Of a stretch of DNA of 64,000 bases, positions 14,698 to 24,253 are shown in pieces; the first letter of the stretch is position 1, and each line of letters starts with the position of its first letter. The stretch is from Paracoccus lutimaris. Lineage in GTDB: Bacteria; Pseudomonadota; Alphaproteobacteria; Rhodobacterales; Rhodobacteraceae. The stretch spans positions 1 through 64,000 of the forward strand of contig NZ_QPJL01000004.1 in the NCBI RefSeq assembly GCF_003337565.1, written 5' to 3'. A model generated the notes under the pieces. The model had not been told where the DNA came from. It was given only the letters and a program-made list of their open reading frames with translations, and searched no databases. The position numbers and the translations under genes were made by a program.

Positions 14698-15489
14698 CTA
14701 GAGCTGCCAGCGCGGCTTGCGCTTGTCAAAGAAGGCCGCGATCCCTTCGGGGGCCTCGTCCCCCTCCCAGACGGCGACCAGCGCGTCGATGCTGGCCTCG
14801 ATCTCGGTCGGGACGATGGCGGGGCCAAGCCGGCGGGCCAGCGCTTTGGCTGCGGCGACGGCGCCGGGCGCGCAGTCAAGATAGGGCGCGACCTCGGCCT
14901 CGATGGCGGCGTCCAATGCGTCCGCATCGGCAAGGCTGGCGATCAGGTTCAGCCGCATCGCCTCATCCGCGCCAAACAGCCGCGCCGACATGAAGACGCG
15001 CCGCGCCTTGTCCTCGCCCATGCGGGCCAGCACATAGGGGCCGATGGTGGCGGGGATCAGGCCCAGCCGGGTCTCGGTCAGGCCAAAGCGCGCCTCGGGC
15101 ACCGAAATCGCCACATCACAGACCGAGATCATCCCGACGCCGCCGCCAAAGGCATTTCCCTGCACCCGGCCAATCAGCGGCTTCGGCAGCGTGTTCAGCG
15201 CATTCAGCATCATCGCCAGTTCCCGCGCCCCGGCGCGGCGGGTGGCGGCGTCGGCGCGCATCTGATCCTGCATCCAGCCCAGATCGCCGCCGGCGCAAAA
15301 GCTTTTCCCCGCAGCCGCCAGCACGACGACGCGGATGGCGGGATCGCCCGCCAACTGTTCGGCGGCCCGCGTCAGCTCGCGGATCATCTGCGCCGACAGC
15401 GCGTTATGCTTGCCCTCGCGCGCCAGCCACAGATGGGCCACGCCGCGGGCATCGGTTTCGATGCGGATCGTTTCATACATGGCGGTCAT
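14698..15489 (-). CDS. Enoyl-CoA hydratase/isomerase family, probable methylglutaconyl-CoA hydratase
   Basis: This 263-residue crotonase-fold protein has SFCAGGDLGWM (oxyanion hole and CoA pocket) and NAFGGGVGMISVCDVAI. The second region is FGLTETRLGLIPATIGPYVL, with the Glu expected of hydratases. The family alone does not fix the substrate. Position at the end of an operon with methylcrotonyl-CoA carboxylase and HMG-CoA lyase makes 3-methylglutaconyl-CoA hydration the best guess, which would complete leucine breakdown. Confidence 0.85.
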   Translation of the reverse strand: MTAMYETIRIETDARGVAHLWLAREGKHNALSAQMIRELTRAAEQLAGDPAIRVVVLAAAGKSFCAGGDLGWMQDQMRADAATRRAGARELAMMLNALNTLPKPLIGRVQGNAFGGGVGMISVCDVAISVPEARFGLTETRLGLIPATIGPYVLARMGEDKARRVFMSARLFGADEAMRLNLIASLADADALDAAIEAEVAPYLDCAPGAVAAAKALARRLGPAIVPTEIEASIDALVAVWEGDEAPEGIAAFFDKRKPRWQL

Positions 15490-15495
15490 TCCCCA

Positions 15496-16065
15496 TCATC
15501 GGATTTCAAAGACCCAGAACGGGCGCATCGAGCAGGTTTTTCCATCAAGCGTCTGCACGCTGAGGGGCGGGCTTTGCACCCGGTAGCTGCCGGGCAAAAG
15601 CTCTGCGCCCGGCAGGCCGATCACCGAGGCAAGGTCCAGAGGAACCGGCAGCGAGCCGCTCATCTCTCCCGCCGTAACCGCACGCTCGGTCGACGCCCCA
15701 CGCCCGGCAGGTGCCATCGCCTGCCAGCCATTGCCGACGCGGCGTTCAATGCGCCATCCTGCGCCCGCCTCAGGCACCAGGATGCGATAGCTGGCATGGC
15801 GACCGGGCAGATAGGGCGAGATCTCCCACCAGACATTTTGCATGCGCGGATCGCGCGCGACATGCGACGGCACCAGCAGCTGCATGGAATAACCGTCGCA
15901 ATTGCGATAGCCGACGCGGCGCAGACCGGGACGCTCGGCGCGAAACTGTGCGTCCGAGGCGCGCGGCATGGCGCCATTCGCCGCCCCGGATACCGGGGGC
16001 GGCACGGGCGTTTGCGCGGCACAGCCCGCCAGCATCAGCAGCAGCAAGACGGCCCGCGCGCTCAT
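15496..16065 (-). CDS. Putative lipoprotein of unknown function
   Basis: This 189-residue protein has a lipoprotein signal (LLLLMLAGC, Cys at residue 15), then a Pro-rich linker. The soluble domain contains GYRNCDGYSMQLLVPSHV and ends in DGKTCSMRPFWVFEIR; two Cys could pair. No family was recognised. Its start overlaps the HMG-CoA lyase stop by four bases and it ends six bases before the hydratase start. It is co-transcribed with leucine-degradation genes for no obvious reason. Confidence 0.7.
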   Translation of the reverse strand: MSARAVLLLLMLAGCAAQTPVPPPVSGAANGAMPRASDAQFRAERPGLRRVGYRNCDGYSMQLLVPSHVARDPRMQNVWWEISPYLPGRHASYRILVPEAGAGWRIERRVGNGWQAMAPAGRGASTERAVTAGEMSGSLPVPLDLASVIGLPGAELLPGSYRVQSPPLSVQTLDGKTCSMRPFWVFEIR

Positions 16066-16916
16066 GCCGGACCCCGGAGCGCGCGGGCCATATCCGCCGC
16101 CTCGGCGATCACCGCCATATCAAGCCCGGTGTCATAGCCCAGCCGGGCCAGATGCGCCGCGACGCGCTCGGTCGCGACATTGCCCTTGGCCCCCGGCGCG
16201 TAGGGACAGCCGCCAAGACCGCCCACCGCCGCGTCAAAGACCCGCAAGCCCCGCGCAAGGCTCGCGTCGATATTCTCCAGCGCCCGGCCCGCCGTGTCAT
16301 GGTAATGCCCGGCAAGTTTTTCCGCCGGCAGTTCGTTCAGCACGGCGCCCAGCATGGCGTCGATGGTCTCGGGCCGGCCCTGCCCGATCGTGTCGCCCAG
16401 ACTGATTTCATAGCAGCCCATGTCGCGAAGCGCGGCGGCCACGCGGGCGACATTCGCGGGCGGCGTCGGCCCGTCATAGGGGCAGTCGGTGACCACGCTG
16501 ACATAGCCCCGGACCGGGATGCCATCCGCCTGTGCGGCCTGCGCCACCGGGACAAAGCGTTCCAGACTTTCGGCAATCGTCGCGTTCAGATTGGCCCGGG
16601 AAAACCCTTCAGAAGCCGAGGCGAAGATCGCGATCTCATCGGCGCGGGCGGCGCGGGCGCCCTCATAGCCCTTCATGTTCGGGGTCAGGACCGCATAGCT
16701 GATGCCGGGGGCGCGGGTGATACCGGCCATGACCTCGGCTGCGTCCCCCATCTGCGGCACCCATTTCGGCGACACGAAGCTAGTGACCTCGATCCGGCGG
16801 AAACCGGCGCGGGACAGCAGATCGACCAGCGCGATCTTCTCCGCCGCCGGGATCAGGCGCTTTTCGTTCTGCAGCCCATCGCGCGGACCCATTTCAAAGA
16901 TTTCAGCGCGGGGCAT
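16062..16916 (-). CDS. Hydroxymethylglutaryl-CoA lyase
   Basis: HMG-CoA lyase cleaves HMG-CoA to acetoacetate and acetyl-CoA, the last step of leucine breakdown. The 284-residue TIM barrel starts EIFEMGPRDGLQNEK, with the conserved Arg-Asp. It contains SFVSPKWVPQM, the metal-site phrase HYHDTAGRALENI and the flexible loop VGGLGGCPYAPGAKGN with the catalytic Cys. The ATG at 16916 overlaps the GST end by 14 bases and suits the family start. The frame from 16943 adds residues without support. Confidence 0.93.
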   Translation of the reverse strand: MPRAEIFEMGPRDGLQNEKRLIPAAEKIALVDLLSRAGFRRIEVTSFVSPKWVPQMGDAAEVMAGITRAPGISYAVLTPNMKGYEGARAARADEIAIFASASEGFSRANLNATIAESLERFVPVAQAAQADGIPVRGYVSVVTDCPYDGPTPPANVARVAAALRDMGCYEISLGDTIGQGRPETIDAMLGAVLNELPAEKLAGHYHDTAGRALENIDASLARGLRVFDAAVGGLGGCPYAPGAKGNVATERVAAHLARLGYDTGLDMAVIAEAADMARALRGPA

Positions 16917-17571
16917 CGGGCACCTCATAGAAATCGCGGTCATAGATCAGCGCCTCGCCAGGTTGGGGCAGCGCGGCCTGAAAGGCGGGGCGGGCGGCAA
17001 TGCGCGCGACATAGCCCGCCAGCACCGGACGGGTGTCAAAGCGCACAAAGCGCGCCGCCACCCAGACCGCCCAGCCGACCTGACAATCGACGCCCGAGAA
17101 ATCGCCCAGAAGCCAGTCGCGGCCATCGCCCAGCCCGGCCTCGATCAGCGTCAGGGCGCGCGACAGCCGCGCCGCCTCAAGCTTCATCACCGTGGCCGAG
17201 CGCTGCCAGTCCTCGCGCAGCACGATATGATGCTGGCTGAGATTGGCCAGATGCTGGCCCAGCGTCTCGCCGAAATGCAGCCAGTCCAGCCAGGCGGCAC
17301 GCTGGGAGGTTCCCGGCGCGCGGGTCAGATGCGGCGCGCGGGTCTCGCACAGCCATTCGGTGATCGCGCCGGATTCGTGCAAGGTGACAGCACCATCCTG
17401 CAAGGCCGGCACGCGGCCGACCGGATGGATGCCCACATAGGGCGGCTGACGCATTGAACCGTCAAAGAAATCCAGCGTCCTGACGCGGAAATCGGTGCCG
17501 ATCTCGTGCAGAAGCCACAGCGCCCGCATCGAGCGCGACTGCGGCACATGCCAAAGCGTCAGCTCAGCCAT
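16903..17571 (-). CDS. Glutathione S-transferase family protein
   Basis: This 222-residue protein has a thioredoxin-like N domain (LTLWHVPQSRSMRALWLLHE), a conserved cis-Pro segment VGRVPALQDGAVTLHESGAI and an all-helical C domain with the GDFSGVDCQVGWAV phrase typical of GST N-capping motifs. Ser12 or Arg13 near the first helix is the likely glutathione contact. Its start overlaps the mccA end by eight bases and its end overlaps HMG-CoA lyase. A role in the leucine pathway is not known; detoxification of reactive acyl-CoA intermediates is only a guess. Confidence 0.85.
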   Translation of the reverse strand: MAELTLWHVPQSRSMRALWLLHEIGTDFRVRTLDFFDGSMRQPPYVGIHPVGRVPALQDGAVTLHESGAITEWLCETRAPHLTRAPGTSQRAAWLDWLHFGETLGQHLANLSQHHIVLREDWQRSATVMKLEAARLSRALTLIEAGLGDGRDWLLGDFSGVDCQVGWAVWVAARFVRFDTRPVLAGYVARIAARPAFQAALPQPGEALIYDRDFYEVPDAPR

Positions 17572-19489
17572 CCTCCTCCTCCAGCCGGATCAGGGGCGCG
17601 CCGGCCTCGACCTGATCGCCGGCGCGGGCCAATACCTCGGCCACGCGCCCGTCACGGGCGGCGGTCAGGGTATGCTCCATCTTCATCGCCTCAAGGATGG
17701 CCAGCCGGTCACCCGCCACGACCTCTTGCCCCGATTCGACAAAGACCGCCTTCACAAGCCCGGGCATCGGCGACAGCGTCAGCCCGCCGCCGGTCTCATC
17801 CCCGCCGCGCGCCAGAGGGTCCAGCGGCACCAGCGTCAGCGAGCGGCCGCCAAAGACGCTGGTTCCTGCCGCGTGATTGACGATGCGCGAGCGGCGCGGG
17901 CTGCCATCGACCCACCAGCGTCCGCCCTCATAGCCGATCTGATGCGGGGTGCCGTCCAGCGTCACCCGCGCGGTGCCGGGGCCAAGGACCTCAAGCACCG
18001 CCTCGCCCCCCTCCCAAGAGATGGTGCGCCTGAGGGGCTGCCACAGGGTGACACCGCCCCGAATCATCGGATCGTCCAAGCCAGCCAGCCCCAGCACCGC
18101 CAAGGCCTTGGCGCGGGGATCGGGCTCGGACGCCTTGACCAAGGCATCAAGGTCGCGGGCGATCAGGCCGGTATCGACCTCGCCCTTGCCGAACCCCTCA
18201 TGACGGGTCAGGGCAATCAGGAAATCGACATTGGTGACCGAGCCTGCGACCTCGGTATCGACCAGCGCCGATTCCAGCTCACGCAAGGCGATGGCGCGGG
18301 TGGCGCCATGGGTGACGATCTTGGCGATCATCGGGTCGTACCAGGGGCTGATCGTATCGCCGGGCCGCACGCCGGTCTCGACTCGGGCGTGATCGGGGAA
18401 TTTCAGATGCGCCAGCGTGCCGGTGGCGGGCAGAAAGCCTGCGGGCACGTCCTCGGCGTAAAGCCGCGCCTCGAAGGCATGGCCGTTGATGGTCAGATCC
18501 TCTTGCCGGGCGGGCAAGGACTCGCCGCTGGCGACGCGAAGCTGCCATTCGACCAAATCGACGCCGGTGATCAGCTCCGTGACCGGATGTTCGACCTGAA
18601 GGCGGGTATTCATCTCCATGAACCAGAAGCCGTCGGCGCGCAGGCCATCGCGGCCATCGACGATGAATTCGATGGTGCCCGCGCCCGAGTAATTGATCGC
18701 CTCGGCGGCGCGGACGGCGGCTGCGCCCATGGCGGCGCGCATTTCGGGGGTCATGCCGGGGGCCGGGGCCTCCTCGATCACCTTCTGGTGGCGGCGCTGC
18801 AGCGAACAGTCGCGTTCGAACAGATGCACGGCGCGGCTGCCATCGCCAAAGACCTGCACCTCGATATGGCGGGGCTGCTGGATATATTTCTCGATCAGCA
18901 CTGCGGGGTTGCCAAAGGCGGTCGCGGCCTCGCCCTGCGCAGATTGCAGGGCGGCGGCGAAATCGCGGTTGTGTTCGACCAGCCGCATCCCCTTGCCACC
19001 GCCGCCCGCCACGGCCTTGATCAGCACCGGATAGCCGATCTGATCGGCCTGCCGGGCAAGGTGGTCGGGGTCCTGGTTTTCGCCGTGATAGCCGGGCACG
19101 ACCGGAACACCCGCCTGTTCCATCAGGGCTTTTGCCGCATCCTTGAGACCCATTTTGCGGATGGCGCTTGCCGAGGGGCCGATAAAGATCAGCCCCGCCG
19201 CCGCGACCGCATCGACGAAATCGGGGTTTTCGGACAGGAAACCATATCCCGGATGGATGGCTTGCGCGCCGGTGTCCAGCGCCGCCCGGATGATCGCATC
19301 GCCGCGCAGGTAGCTGTCGCGGGGCGCGGGGCCGCCGATATGGACAGCCTCGTCAGCCATGGCGACGTGGCGCGCGCCGCGATCGGCGTCGGAATAGACC
19401 GCGACCGTGCGCAGGCCCAGCTTGCGGGCCGTGTCGATGACGCGGCAGGCGATTTCGCCGCGATTGGCGATCAGGATTTTCTGAAACAT
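17564..19489 (-). CDS. mccA: Methylcrotonyl-CoA carboxylase, biotin carboxylase/biotin carrier subunit
   Basis: This 641-residue protein carboxylates biotin with bicarbonate and ATP. The biotin carboxylase domain (1-450) starts MFQKILIANRGEIACRVI and includes KAVAGGGGKGMR (ATP grasp), the EKYIQQPRHIEVQVFGDG segment and EMNTRLQVEHPVTE. The C-terminal carrier has EAMKMEHT with the biotin Lys at about residue 603. Propionyl- and acetyl-CoA carboxylase alpha chains look similar, but pairing with a methylcrotonyl-type carboxyltransferase two genes upstream decides the call. Confidence 0.92.
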   Translation of the reverse strand: MFQKILIANRGEIACRVIDTARKLGLRTVAVYSDADRGARHVAMADEAVHIGGPAPRDSYLRGDAIIRAALDTGAQAIHPGYGFLSENPDFVDAVAAAGLIFIGPSASAIRKMGLKDAAKALMEQAGVPVVPGYHGENQDPDHLARQADQIGYPVLIKAVAGGGGKGMRLVEHNRDFAAALQSAQGEAATAFGNPAVLIEKYIQQPRHIEVQVFGDGSRAVHLFERDCSLQRRHQKVIEEAPAPGMTPEMRAAMGAAAVRAAEAINYSGAGTIEFIVDGRDGLRADGFWFMEMNTRLQVEHPVTELITGVDLVEWQLRVASGESLPARQEDLTINGHAFEARLYAEDVPAGFLPATGTLAHLKFPDHARVETGVRPGDTISPWYDPMIAKIVTHGATRAIALRELESALVDTEVAGSVTNVDFLIALTRHEGFGKGEVDTGLIARDLDALVKASEPDPRAKALAVLGLAGLDDPMIRGGVTLWQPLRRTISWEGGEAVLEVLGPGTARVTLDGTPHQIGYEGGRWWVDGSPRRSRIVNHAAGTSVFGGRSLTLVPLDPLARGGDETGGGLTLSPMPGLVKAVFVESGQEVVAGDRLAILEAMKMEHTLTAARDGRVAEVLARAGDQVEAGAPLIRLEEEDG

Positions 19490-19515
19490 GGCGGTCCCTT
19501 TCGCTGGCGGCAGCC

Positions 19516-19565
19516 GGGGGCTTCGCGCCCCCGGACCCCCGCGGGATATTTGGACATGGAAGAGT
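19516..19565. repeat. Dispersed intergenic repeat, copy C (inverted)
   Basis: It reads on the minus strand as TTCCATGTCCAAATATCC, GCGGGGG and a GGGGGCG-CGAA-GCCCCC hairpin. The GTCGCC hairpin of copies A and B is absent. It lies between the ASCH gene and mccA. Within an operon its hairpin could modulate read-through. Confidence 0.65.
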
Positions 19566-19592
19566 TCATGCAGGCCTGCCGGGACAGCGCGG

Positions 19593-19967
19593 TCATGTCA
19601 GCACCTCGACAAGCCGGAAGCGTTCGCAGACCAGTTCCATCTGCGGATCATAGCCGCCATTGCGGATGAAAAAGGCGATATGACCCCGTTTCCATTCCTC
19701 GAAATCGCCTTCGCGCTCGGCAAGGGCGAAATCCTCGGGCACGTCGCAGAAACGCCGGATGGTGACCTCGACCGTTTCGATGACAAGCGCAGGCTTGCCG
19801 TCCCAATCCAGCGCCACATCGCGCCGCCCGACCGCTGGCATCGGCTCGCCCGCCTCGAAATCACGCAGGGCACCACAGGTTGCGGTCTTGGCACCCGAAC
19901 GCACCAAGGCCAGCGGCCGGTCACACAACTCGCGTGAATCGCCGAATTTGAAACCGACCTGCTCCAT
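19593..19967 (-). CDS. ASCH domain-like protein
   Basis: This 124-residue protein contains ALVRSGAKTATCGALRDFEAGEPMP and a later VEVTIRRFCDVPEDFALAEREG. These match ASCH-domain proteins, which share the PUA-like fold and may bind RNA or modified nucleotides. The start at 19967 is chosen because the upstream part of the frame, to a GTG at 20018, runs through another copy of the dispersed repeat. It lies between mccB and mccA in the operon. No link to leucine metabolism is known. Confidence 0.75.
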   Translation of the reverse strand: MEQVGFKFGDSRELCDRPLALVRSGAKTATCGALRDFEAGEPMPAVGRRDVALDWDGKPALVIETVEVTIRRFCDVPEDFALAEREGDFEEWKRGHIAFFIRNGGYDPQMELVCERFRLVEVLT

Positions 19968-20014
19968 CTTCCATGGCGAAATATCCCCGCCGGAGGCACC
20001 TGTCATCGCCAACC

Positions 20015-21619
20015 TCACATCCGGAAGACGCCAAAGCGCGTCGGTTCAATCGGTGCATTCAGGCTGGCGCGCAGACTGAGCGCCAGCACGTCGCGGGTCT
20101 TGCGCGGATCGATGATGCCGTCATCCCAAAGCCGGGCCGAGGCGTAAAGCGGGTGGCTTTGGCGTTCGAACATCTCGATGGTGGGGCGCTTGAACTCGGC
20201 CTCTTCATCGGGCGACCATGTGCCGCCCGCACGCTCGATCCCGTCACGGCGGACGGTGGCCAGAACCCCTGCGGCCTGTTCGCCGCCCATGACCGAGATG
20301 CGGGAATTGGGCCATGTCCACAGGAAGCGCGGGCCATAGGCGCGGCCCGACATGCCGTAATTGCCGGCCCCGAAGCTGCCGCCGACCAGCATGGTGATCT
20401 TGGGCACATTGGTCGTTGCCACCGCCGTCACCATCTTGGCGCCGTGGCGCGCGATGCCTTCGTTTTCGTATTTGCGCCCGACCATGAAGCCGGTGACGTT
20501 TTGCAGGAAAACCAGCGGGATATTGCGCTGCGAGCAAAGCTCGATGAAATGCGCGCCCTTTTGCGCCGCCTCGGAAAAGATCACGCCGTTATTGGCGATG
20601 ATGCCGACGGGACAGCCCTCGACATGAGCAAAGCCGGTGACCAGCGTTTCGCCGAAACGGGCCTTGAACTCGTCAAAGCGCGAGCCATCGACGGTGCGGG
20701 CGATGACCTCGCGGATGTCATAGGGCGTGCGCAGATCTGCAGGAACGACACCGAGGATTTCCTCGGGGTCATAGGCGGGGGCCTCGGGCGATTGCCAGAC
20801 CACGGTTTGCGGCGGGCGGCGGTTCAGACCGGCGATGGCGCGGCGGGCAAGGGCCAGGGCGTGGGCGTCGTCCTCGGCCAGATAATCGGCCACGCCGGAC
20901 AGGCGCGTGTGGACATCGCCGCCGCCCAGATCCTCGGCGCTGACCACCTCGCCGGTCGCGGCCTTCACAAGCGGCGGGCCGGCCAGAAAGATCGTGCCCT
21001 GATTGCGCACGATGATGGTCACATCCGACATGGCCGGCACATAGGCGCCGCCCGCCGTGCAGGAGCCCATGACCACGGCGATCTGCGGGATGCCGCGCGC
21101 CGACATCTGCGCCTGATTGTAGAAGATGCGGCCGAAATGGTCGCGGTCGGGAAAGACCTCGTCCTGATTGGGCAGGTTCGCGCCGCCGCTATCGACCAGA
21201 TAGATGCAGGGCAGGTCGCATTCCTGGGCGATTTCCTGCGCGCGCAGGTGCTTTTTCACCGTCATCGGGTAATAGGTGCCGCCCTTGACCGTCGCGTCAT
21301 TGGCGACGACCATTACGTCAAGCCCATGGACCCGGCCGATCCCGGCAATCACCCCCGCTCCGGGGGCGGCGTCGTCATACATGCCATAGGCCGCGGTCGC
21401 ACCGATCTCCAGAAACGGGCTGCCCGGATCCAGAAGGTTCGCGACCCGCTCACGCGGGGGCATCTTGCCGCGCGAGGTGTGCCGCTCGATCGCCTTGGCG
21501 CCGCCACCGGCGGCCGCAGCCAATGCCGCATCGCGCGCCGTGGCCAGCATCTGAAGATGCGCCTCGCGATTGGCGCGGAACGTGTCGGAGGACGGCAGCG
21601 CCGCAGATGTCAGTTTCAT
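20015..21619 (-). CDS. mccB: Methylcrotonyl-CoA carboxylase, carboxyltransferase subunit
   Basis: This 534-residue protein transfers the carboxyl group from biotin to 3-methylcrotonyl-CoA. The N half has [20 protein letters not shown] and [19 protein letters not shown], typical of MCC rather than propionyl-CoA carboxylase. The C half has the [20 protein letters not shown] and [20 protein letters not shown] oxyanion loops. The start [12 protein letters not shown] at 21619 follows AAAGGACTGGAC. It heads the mccB-ASCH-mccA-GST-HMGL-lipoprotein-hydratase operon. Confidence 0.94.
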   Translation of the reverse strand: MKLTSAALPSSDTFRANREAHLQMLATARDAALAAAAGGGAKAIERHTSRGKMPPRERVANLLDPGSPFLEIGATAAYGMYDDAAPGAGVIAGIGRVHGLDVMVVANDATVKGGTYYPMTVKKHLRAQEIAQECDLPCIYLVDSGGANLPNQDEVFPDRDHFGRIFYNQAQMSARGIPQIAVVMGSCTAGGAYVPAMSDVTIIVRNQGTIFLAGPPLVKAATGEVVSAEDLGGGDVHTRLSGVADYLAEDDAHALALARRAIAGLNRRPPQTVVWQSPEAPAYDPEEILGVVPADLRTPYDIREVIARTVDGSRFDEFKARFGETLVTGFAHVEGCPVGIIANNGVIFSEAAQKGAHFIELCSQRNIPLVFLQNVTGFMVGRKYENEGIARHGAKMVTAVATTNVPKITMLVGGSFGAGNYGMSGRAYGPRFLWTWPNSRISVMGGEQAAGVLATVRRDGIERAGGTWSPDEEAEFKRPTIEMFERQSHPLYASARLWDDGIIDPRKTRDVLALSLRASLNAPIEPTRFGVFRM

Positions 21620-21751
21620 GTCCAGTCCTTTCGTCCAGCCGATTTCGCTCTTGCACGCCCCGCCGCAAAGCCTGCGCGGGACGCGCAAGGCCGTCCCATG
21701 CGCGCATCCCTGCGCCAAGTTGCCGCAGCCCCTGACCAGAGCCGCCATGGT

Positions 21752-21765
21752 TGACCCAGATCAAA
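21752..21765. promoter_or_regulatory. Candidate FNR/FnrP box upstream of ompW
   Basis: TTGACCCAGATCAA matches the FNR consensus TTGAT-N4-ATCAA at nine of ten positions. It is centred about 64 bases before the ompW start and 139 bases before mccB. OmpW is FNR-activated in enteric bacteria, and Paracoccus uses FnrP with the same box. Which of the two divergent genes it controls is not settled by sequence. Confidence 0.55.
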
Positions 21766-21822
21766 GTGGAAAATCCCGAAAAGGCGTCTGGTCCCGCCGT
21801 AAATCAAGACAAGGGGAATGCC

Positions 21823-22443
21823 ATGAAACGCCATATTCTGATCGCGACGGCGCTGATCTCGGGGCTGGCCTGCACCACGCCGGTCCTTGCCCAATCGCAG
21901 GGTGAATGGACGCTGGGCTTCGGGCTGGCCAATGTGAACCCGAAGTCGGACAATGGCGATCTGGCCGGCGGTGCCGTGCCGACCGATATCGACGACAGCA
22001 CCCGGCCCACGATCACGTTCGAATATTTCATCCGCGACAATCTGGGCATCGAGGTTCTGGCCGCCCTGCCCTTCAGCCATTCGATCGAATCGAACGGGGT
22101 CGAGATCGGCAAGGTCAAGCAATTGCCGCCGGTCGTCTCGCTGCAATATCACTTTGACGCCACGCCGCAATTCAAGCCCTTCGTCGGCCTGGGTGTGAAC
22201 TTTACCGGCTTTTATGACGCCGATGCGCGCGGCCCGCTGGCCGGCAGCGACCTGCGGGTCAAGAACAGCTGGGGTCTGGCCGCGCATGTCGGCGGCGACT
22301 ACTGGATTTCCGAGAAAGCCGCGATCCGCGCCGATCTGCGCTGGATCGACATCGATGCCGATGTCGAGCTGAACGGCGAAAACATCGGTGAGGTCGAGAT
22401 CGACCCGGTCGTCGTCGGCGTCAGCTATGTGATGAAGTTCTAA
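21823..22443 (+). CDS. ompW: OmpW family outer-membrane protein
   Basis: This 206-residue protein has a signal peptide (MKRHILIATALISGLACTTPVLA) and then an eight-stranded beta-barrel pattern of alternating hydrophobic residues. OmpW phrases include FEYFIRDNLGIEVLAALPFSH, FKPFVGLGVNFTGF and a terminal aromatic (VVVGVSYVMKF) for barrel assembly. OmpW forms a narrow hydrophobic channel. The GGGGAATGCC box fixes the start at 21823. It is divergent from mccB and carries a candidate FNR site. It interrupts the leucine locus, separating ivd from the carboxylase operon. Confidence 0.9.
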   Translation: MKRHILIATALISGLACTTPVLAQSQGEWTLGFGLANVNPKSDNGDLAGGAVPTDIDDSTRPTITFEYFIRDNLGIEVLAALPFSHSIESNGVEIGKVKQLPPVVSLQYHFDATPQFKPFVGLGVNFTGFYDADARGPLAGSDLRVKNSWGLAAHVGGDYWISEKAAIRADLRWIDIDADVELNGENIGEVEIDPVVVGVSYVMKF

Positions 22444-22510
22444 GGCGCACCTTCCCGGAGCTTGCTGCTTTGGACGCGATCTTTCCGGCCTGCCAGCACA
22501 GCCGGAACCG

Positions 22511-22534
22511 GGGCGCCCCGATGGGCGCCCTTTC
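22511..22534 (+). terminator. Terminator after ompW
   Basis: GGGCGCC (22511-22517) pairs with GGCGCCC (22524-22530), followed by TTTCTT on the plus strand, 67 bases after the ompW stop. Confidence 0.65.
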
Positions 22535-22574
22535 TTATTGGCGAAAGCGCCGCCTGCGATGGCGGGGGCCGGGT

Positions 22575-23072
22575 TCATCCCTCATTCCCCTTGCCCAGGA
22601 TACCCAGACGCTGCGCCTGTGCGGCGGTGAGCTCGCGCAGGCAGCCCTCATAGGCGATCCCGGCCATGGTGCCGCCGGCATAGGGCGTCACGGCATAGGC
22701 GCAGCTGGCATCGCGGAATTCGATCCAGGCGCGCTGCATCTGCTGCAAGACCGGCGCCGAGGGCGCATAGGGGCTGTCGGGTTCCAGTTCCCGGTCAAAA
22801 GCCTCGGCCTGGACCAGCAGCGCCGCATAGCGGTCGTTCAACAGCTTGTCCCAGGCCGTGGTCTCGGCAACCAGGCAGGCGGTCATGCCCAGCGTGGTCA
22901 TGCCCTCGGGGCTGGCCAGACAGGCATCGGTCAGTTTCTGGGCGCATGAGGCACGCGCGGTATCCTCGCCCGGCGCGGCCATGCAGGTGGCAAGGCCCGC
23001 GGCATCGCCCGGCACCCCCTCTTGCGCCAGCGCCGGTGCCGCCAGCAGAAGCAAAGCGGCCAGCGCCCGCAT
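22575..23072 (-). CDS. LprI-family (DUF1311) periplasmic protein
   Basis: This 165-residue protein has a signal peptide ([16 protein letters not shown]). The Cys-rich mature part includes LNDRYAALL, QMQRAWIEFRDASCAYA and YEGCLRELTAAQAQRL, which match the LprI/DUF1311 domain; some members inhibit lysozyme. Its ATG overlaps the ivd stop (TGATG), so it is translated together with isovaleryl-CoA dehydrogenase. Lysozyme inhibition is inferred from the family only. Confidence 0.8.
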   Translation of the reverse strand: MRALAALLLLAAPALAQEGVPGDAAGLATCMAAPGEDTARASCAQKLTDACLASPEGMTTLGMTACLVAETTAWDKLLNDRYAALLVQAEAFDRELEPDSPYAPSAPVLQQMQRAWIEFRDASCAYAVTPYAGGTMAGIAYEGCLRELTAAQAQRLGILGKGNEG

Positions 23073-24232
23073 CAGGCCAGGTCCATCAACTGGCGGCCGA
23101 TCAGCATGCGGCGGATCTCGCTGGTGCCGGCGCCGATCTCCATCAGCTTGGCGTCGCGGAACAGCCGCGAAACCACCGAGTCGTTCAGGAAACCCGCGCC
23201 ACCCAGCGCCTGCACGGCCTGATGCGCCTGCACCATCGCCTGTTCGCTGGCGTAAAGCACCGCGCCCGCCGCATCCTGCCGCGTGACCTTGCCCGCGTCG
23301 CAGGCTTTGGCGACCTCATAGACATAGGCTCGGGCGGTGTTCAGCGCGACATACATGTCGGCAATCTTGCCCTGCATCAGCTGGAAGGACCCGATGGCCT
23401 GACCGAACTGCTTGCGGTCGCGGACATAGGGCATCACCTCGTCCAGACAGGCGGCCATGATGCCGGTGCCGATGCCCGATAGCACCAGCCGTTCGTAATC
23501 CAGCCCCGACATCAGCACGCGCACGCCCTTGCCCTCGGCGCCCAGCACGTTCTCGAACGGGATCTCGCAGTTTTCAAAGATCAGTTCGCCGGTATTCGAG
23601 CCCCGCATCCCCAGCTTGTCGAAATGCGGGCTGGTCGAGAACCCCTTGGTCCCGCGCTCGACGATAAAGGCGGTGATGCCCTTGCTGCCGGCCTCGGGGT
23701 CGGTCTTGGCATAGACGACCAGCGTATCGGCGTCGGGGGCATTGGTGATCCAGTATTTGTTGCCGTTCAGGATATAGCGGTCGTTCCGCTTCTCGGCCCG
23801 CAGCTTCATGCTGACCACGTCGCTGCCCGCGCCCTCCTCAGACATGGCCAGCGCGCCGACCGCGGTCCCGGCACAGAGACCCGGCAGGTATTTCGCCTTC
23901 TGCTCGGCGGTGCCGTTCAGCTTGATCTGGTTCACGCACAGGTTCGAATGCGCGCCATAGGACAGGCTGATCGAGGCACTGGCCCGGGCGATTTCCTCGA
24001 CCGCGATGGTATGCGCGAGATAGCCCATGCCCGAGCCGCCGAACTCTTCGGAGACGGTGATCCCCAAAAGGCCCATCTCGCCCAGTTCGGTCCACAGCTC
24101 GTTCGGAAAGGCATTGTCGCGGTCGGTCTGCGCGGCCAGCGGCTTGACGCGTTCCTGTGCCCAGCGATGCACCATGTCGCGCAGCGCATTCACGTCCTCG
24201 CCCAGATCGAACTCCATCCCTGCGGTAAACAT
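23072..24232 (-). CDS. ivd: Isovaleryl-CoA dehydrogenase
   Basis: This flavoprotein converts isovaleryl-CoA to 3-methylcrotonyl-CoA, feeding the carboxylase encoded nearby. The 386-residue acyl-CoA dehydrogenase has [18 protein letters not shown] (FAD/substrate loop) and [13 protein letters not shown]. The phrase [12 protein letters not shown] places the catalytic Glu at residue 247, on the helix position used by isovaleryl-CoA dehydrogenases rather than the usual C-terminal Glu site. The start at 24232 follows GGAGG. A TGAACA-TT-TGTTCA palindrome lies 22 bases upstream of the start. Confidence 0.93.
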   Translation of the reverse strand: MFTAGMEFDLGEDVNALRDMVHRWAQERVKPLAAQTDRDNAFPNELWTELGEMGLLGITVSEEFGGSGMGYLAHTIAVEEIARASASISLSYGAHSNLCVNQIKLNGTAEQKAKYLPGLCAGTAVGALAMSEEGAGSDVVSMKLRAEKRNDRYILNGNKYWITNAPDADTLVVYAKTDPEAGSKGITAFIVERGTKGFSTSPHFDKLGMRGSNTGELIFENCEIPFENVLGAEGKGVRVLMSGLDYERLVLSGIGTGIMAACLDEVMPYVRDRKQFGQAIGSFQLMQGKIADMYVALNTARAYVYEVAKACDAGKVTRQDAAGAVLYASEQAMVQAHQAVQALGGAGFLNDSVVSRLFRDAKLMEIGAGTSEIRRMLIGRQLMDLA

Positions 24233-24253
24233 CGCCACGCTCCTCCGATTTAT

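Noticed and set aside
17495..19669. 724-residue open frame opposite mccA
   Set aside because: It is an antisense shadow of the biotin carboxylase gene with low-complexity translation.
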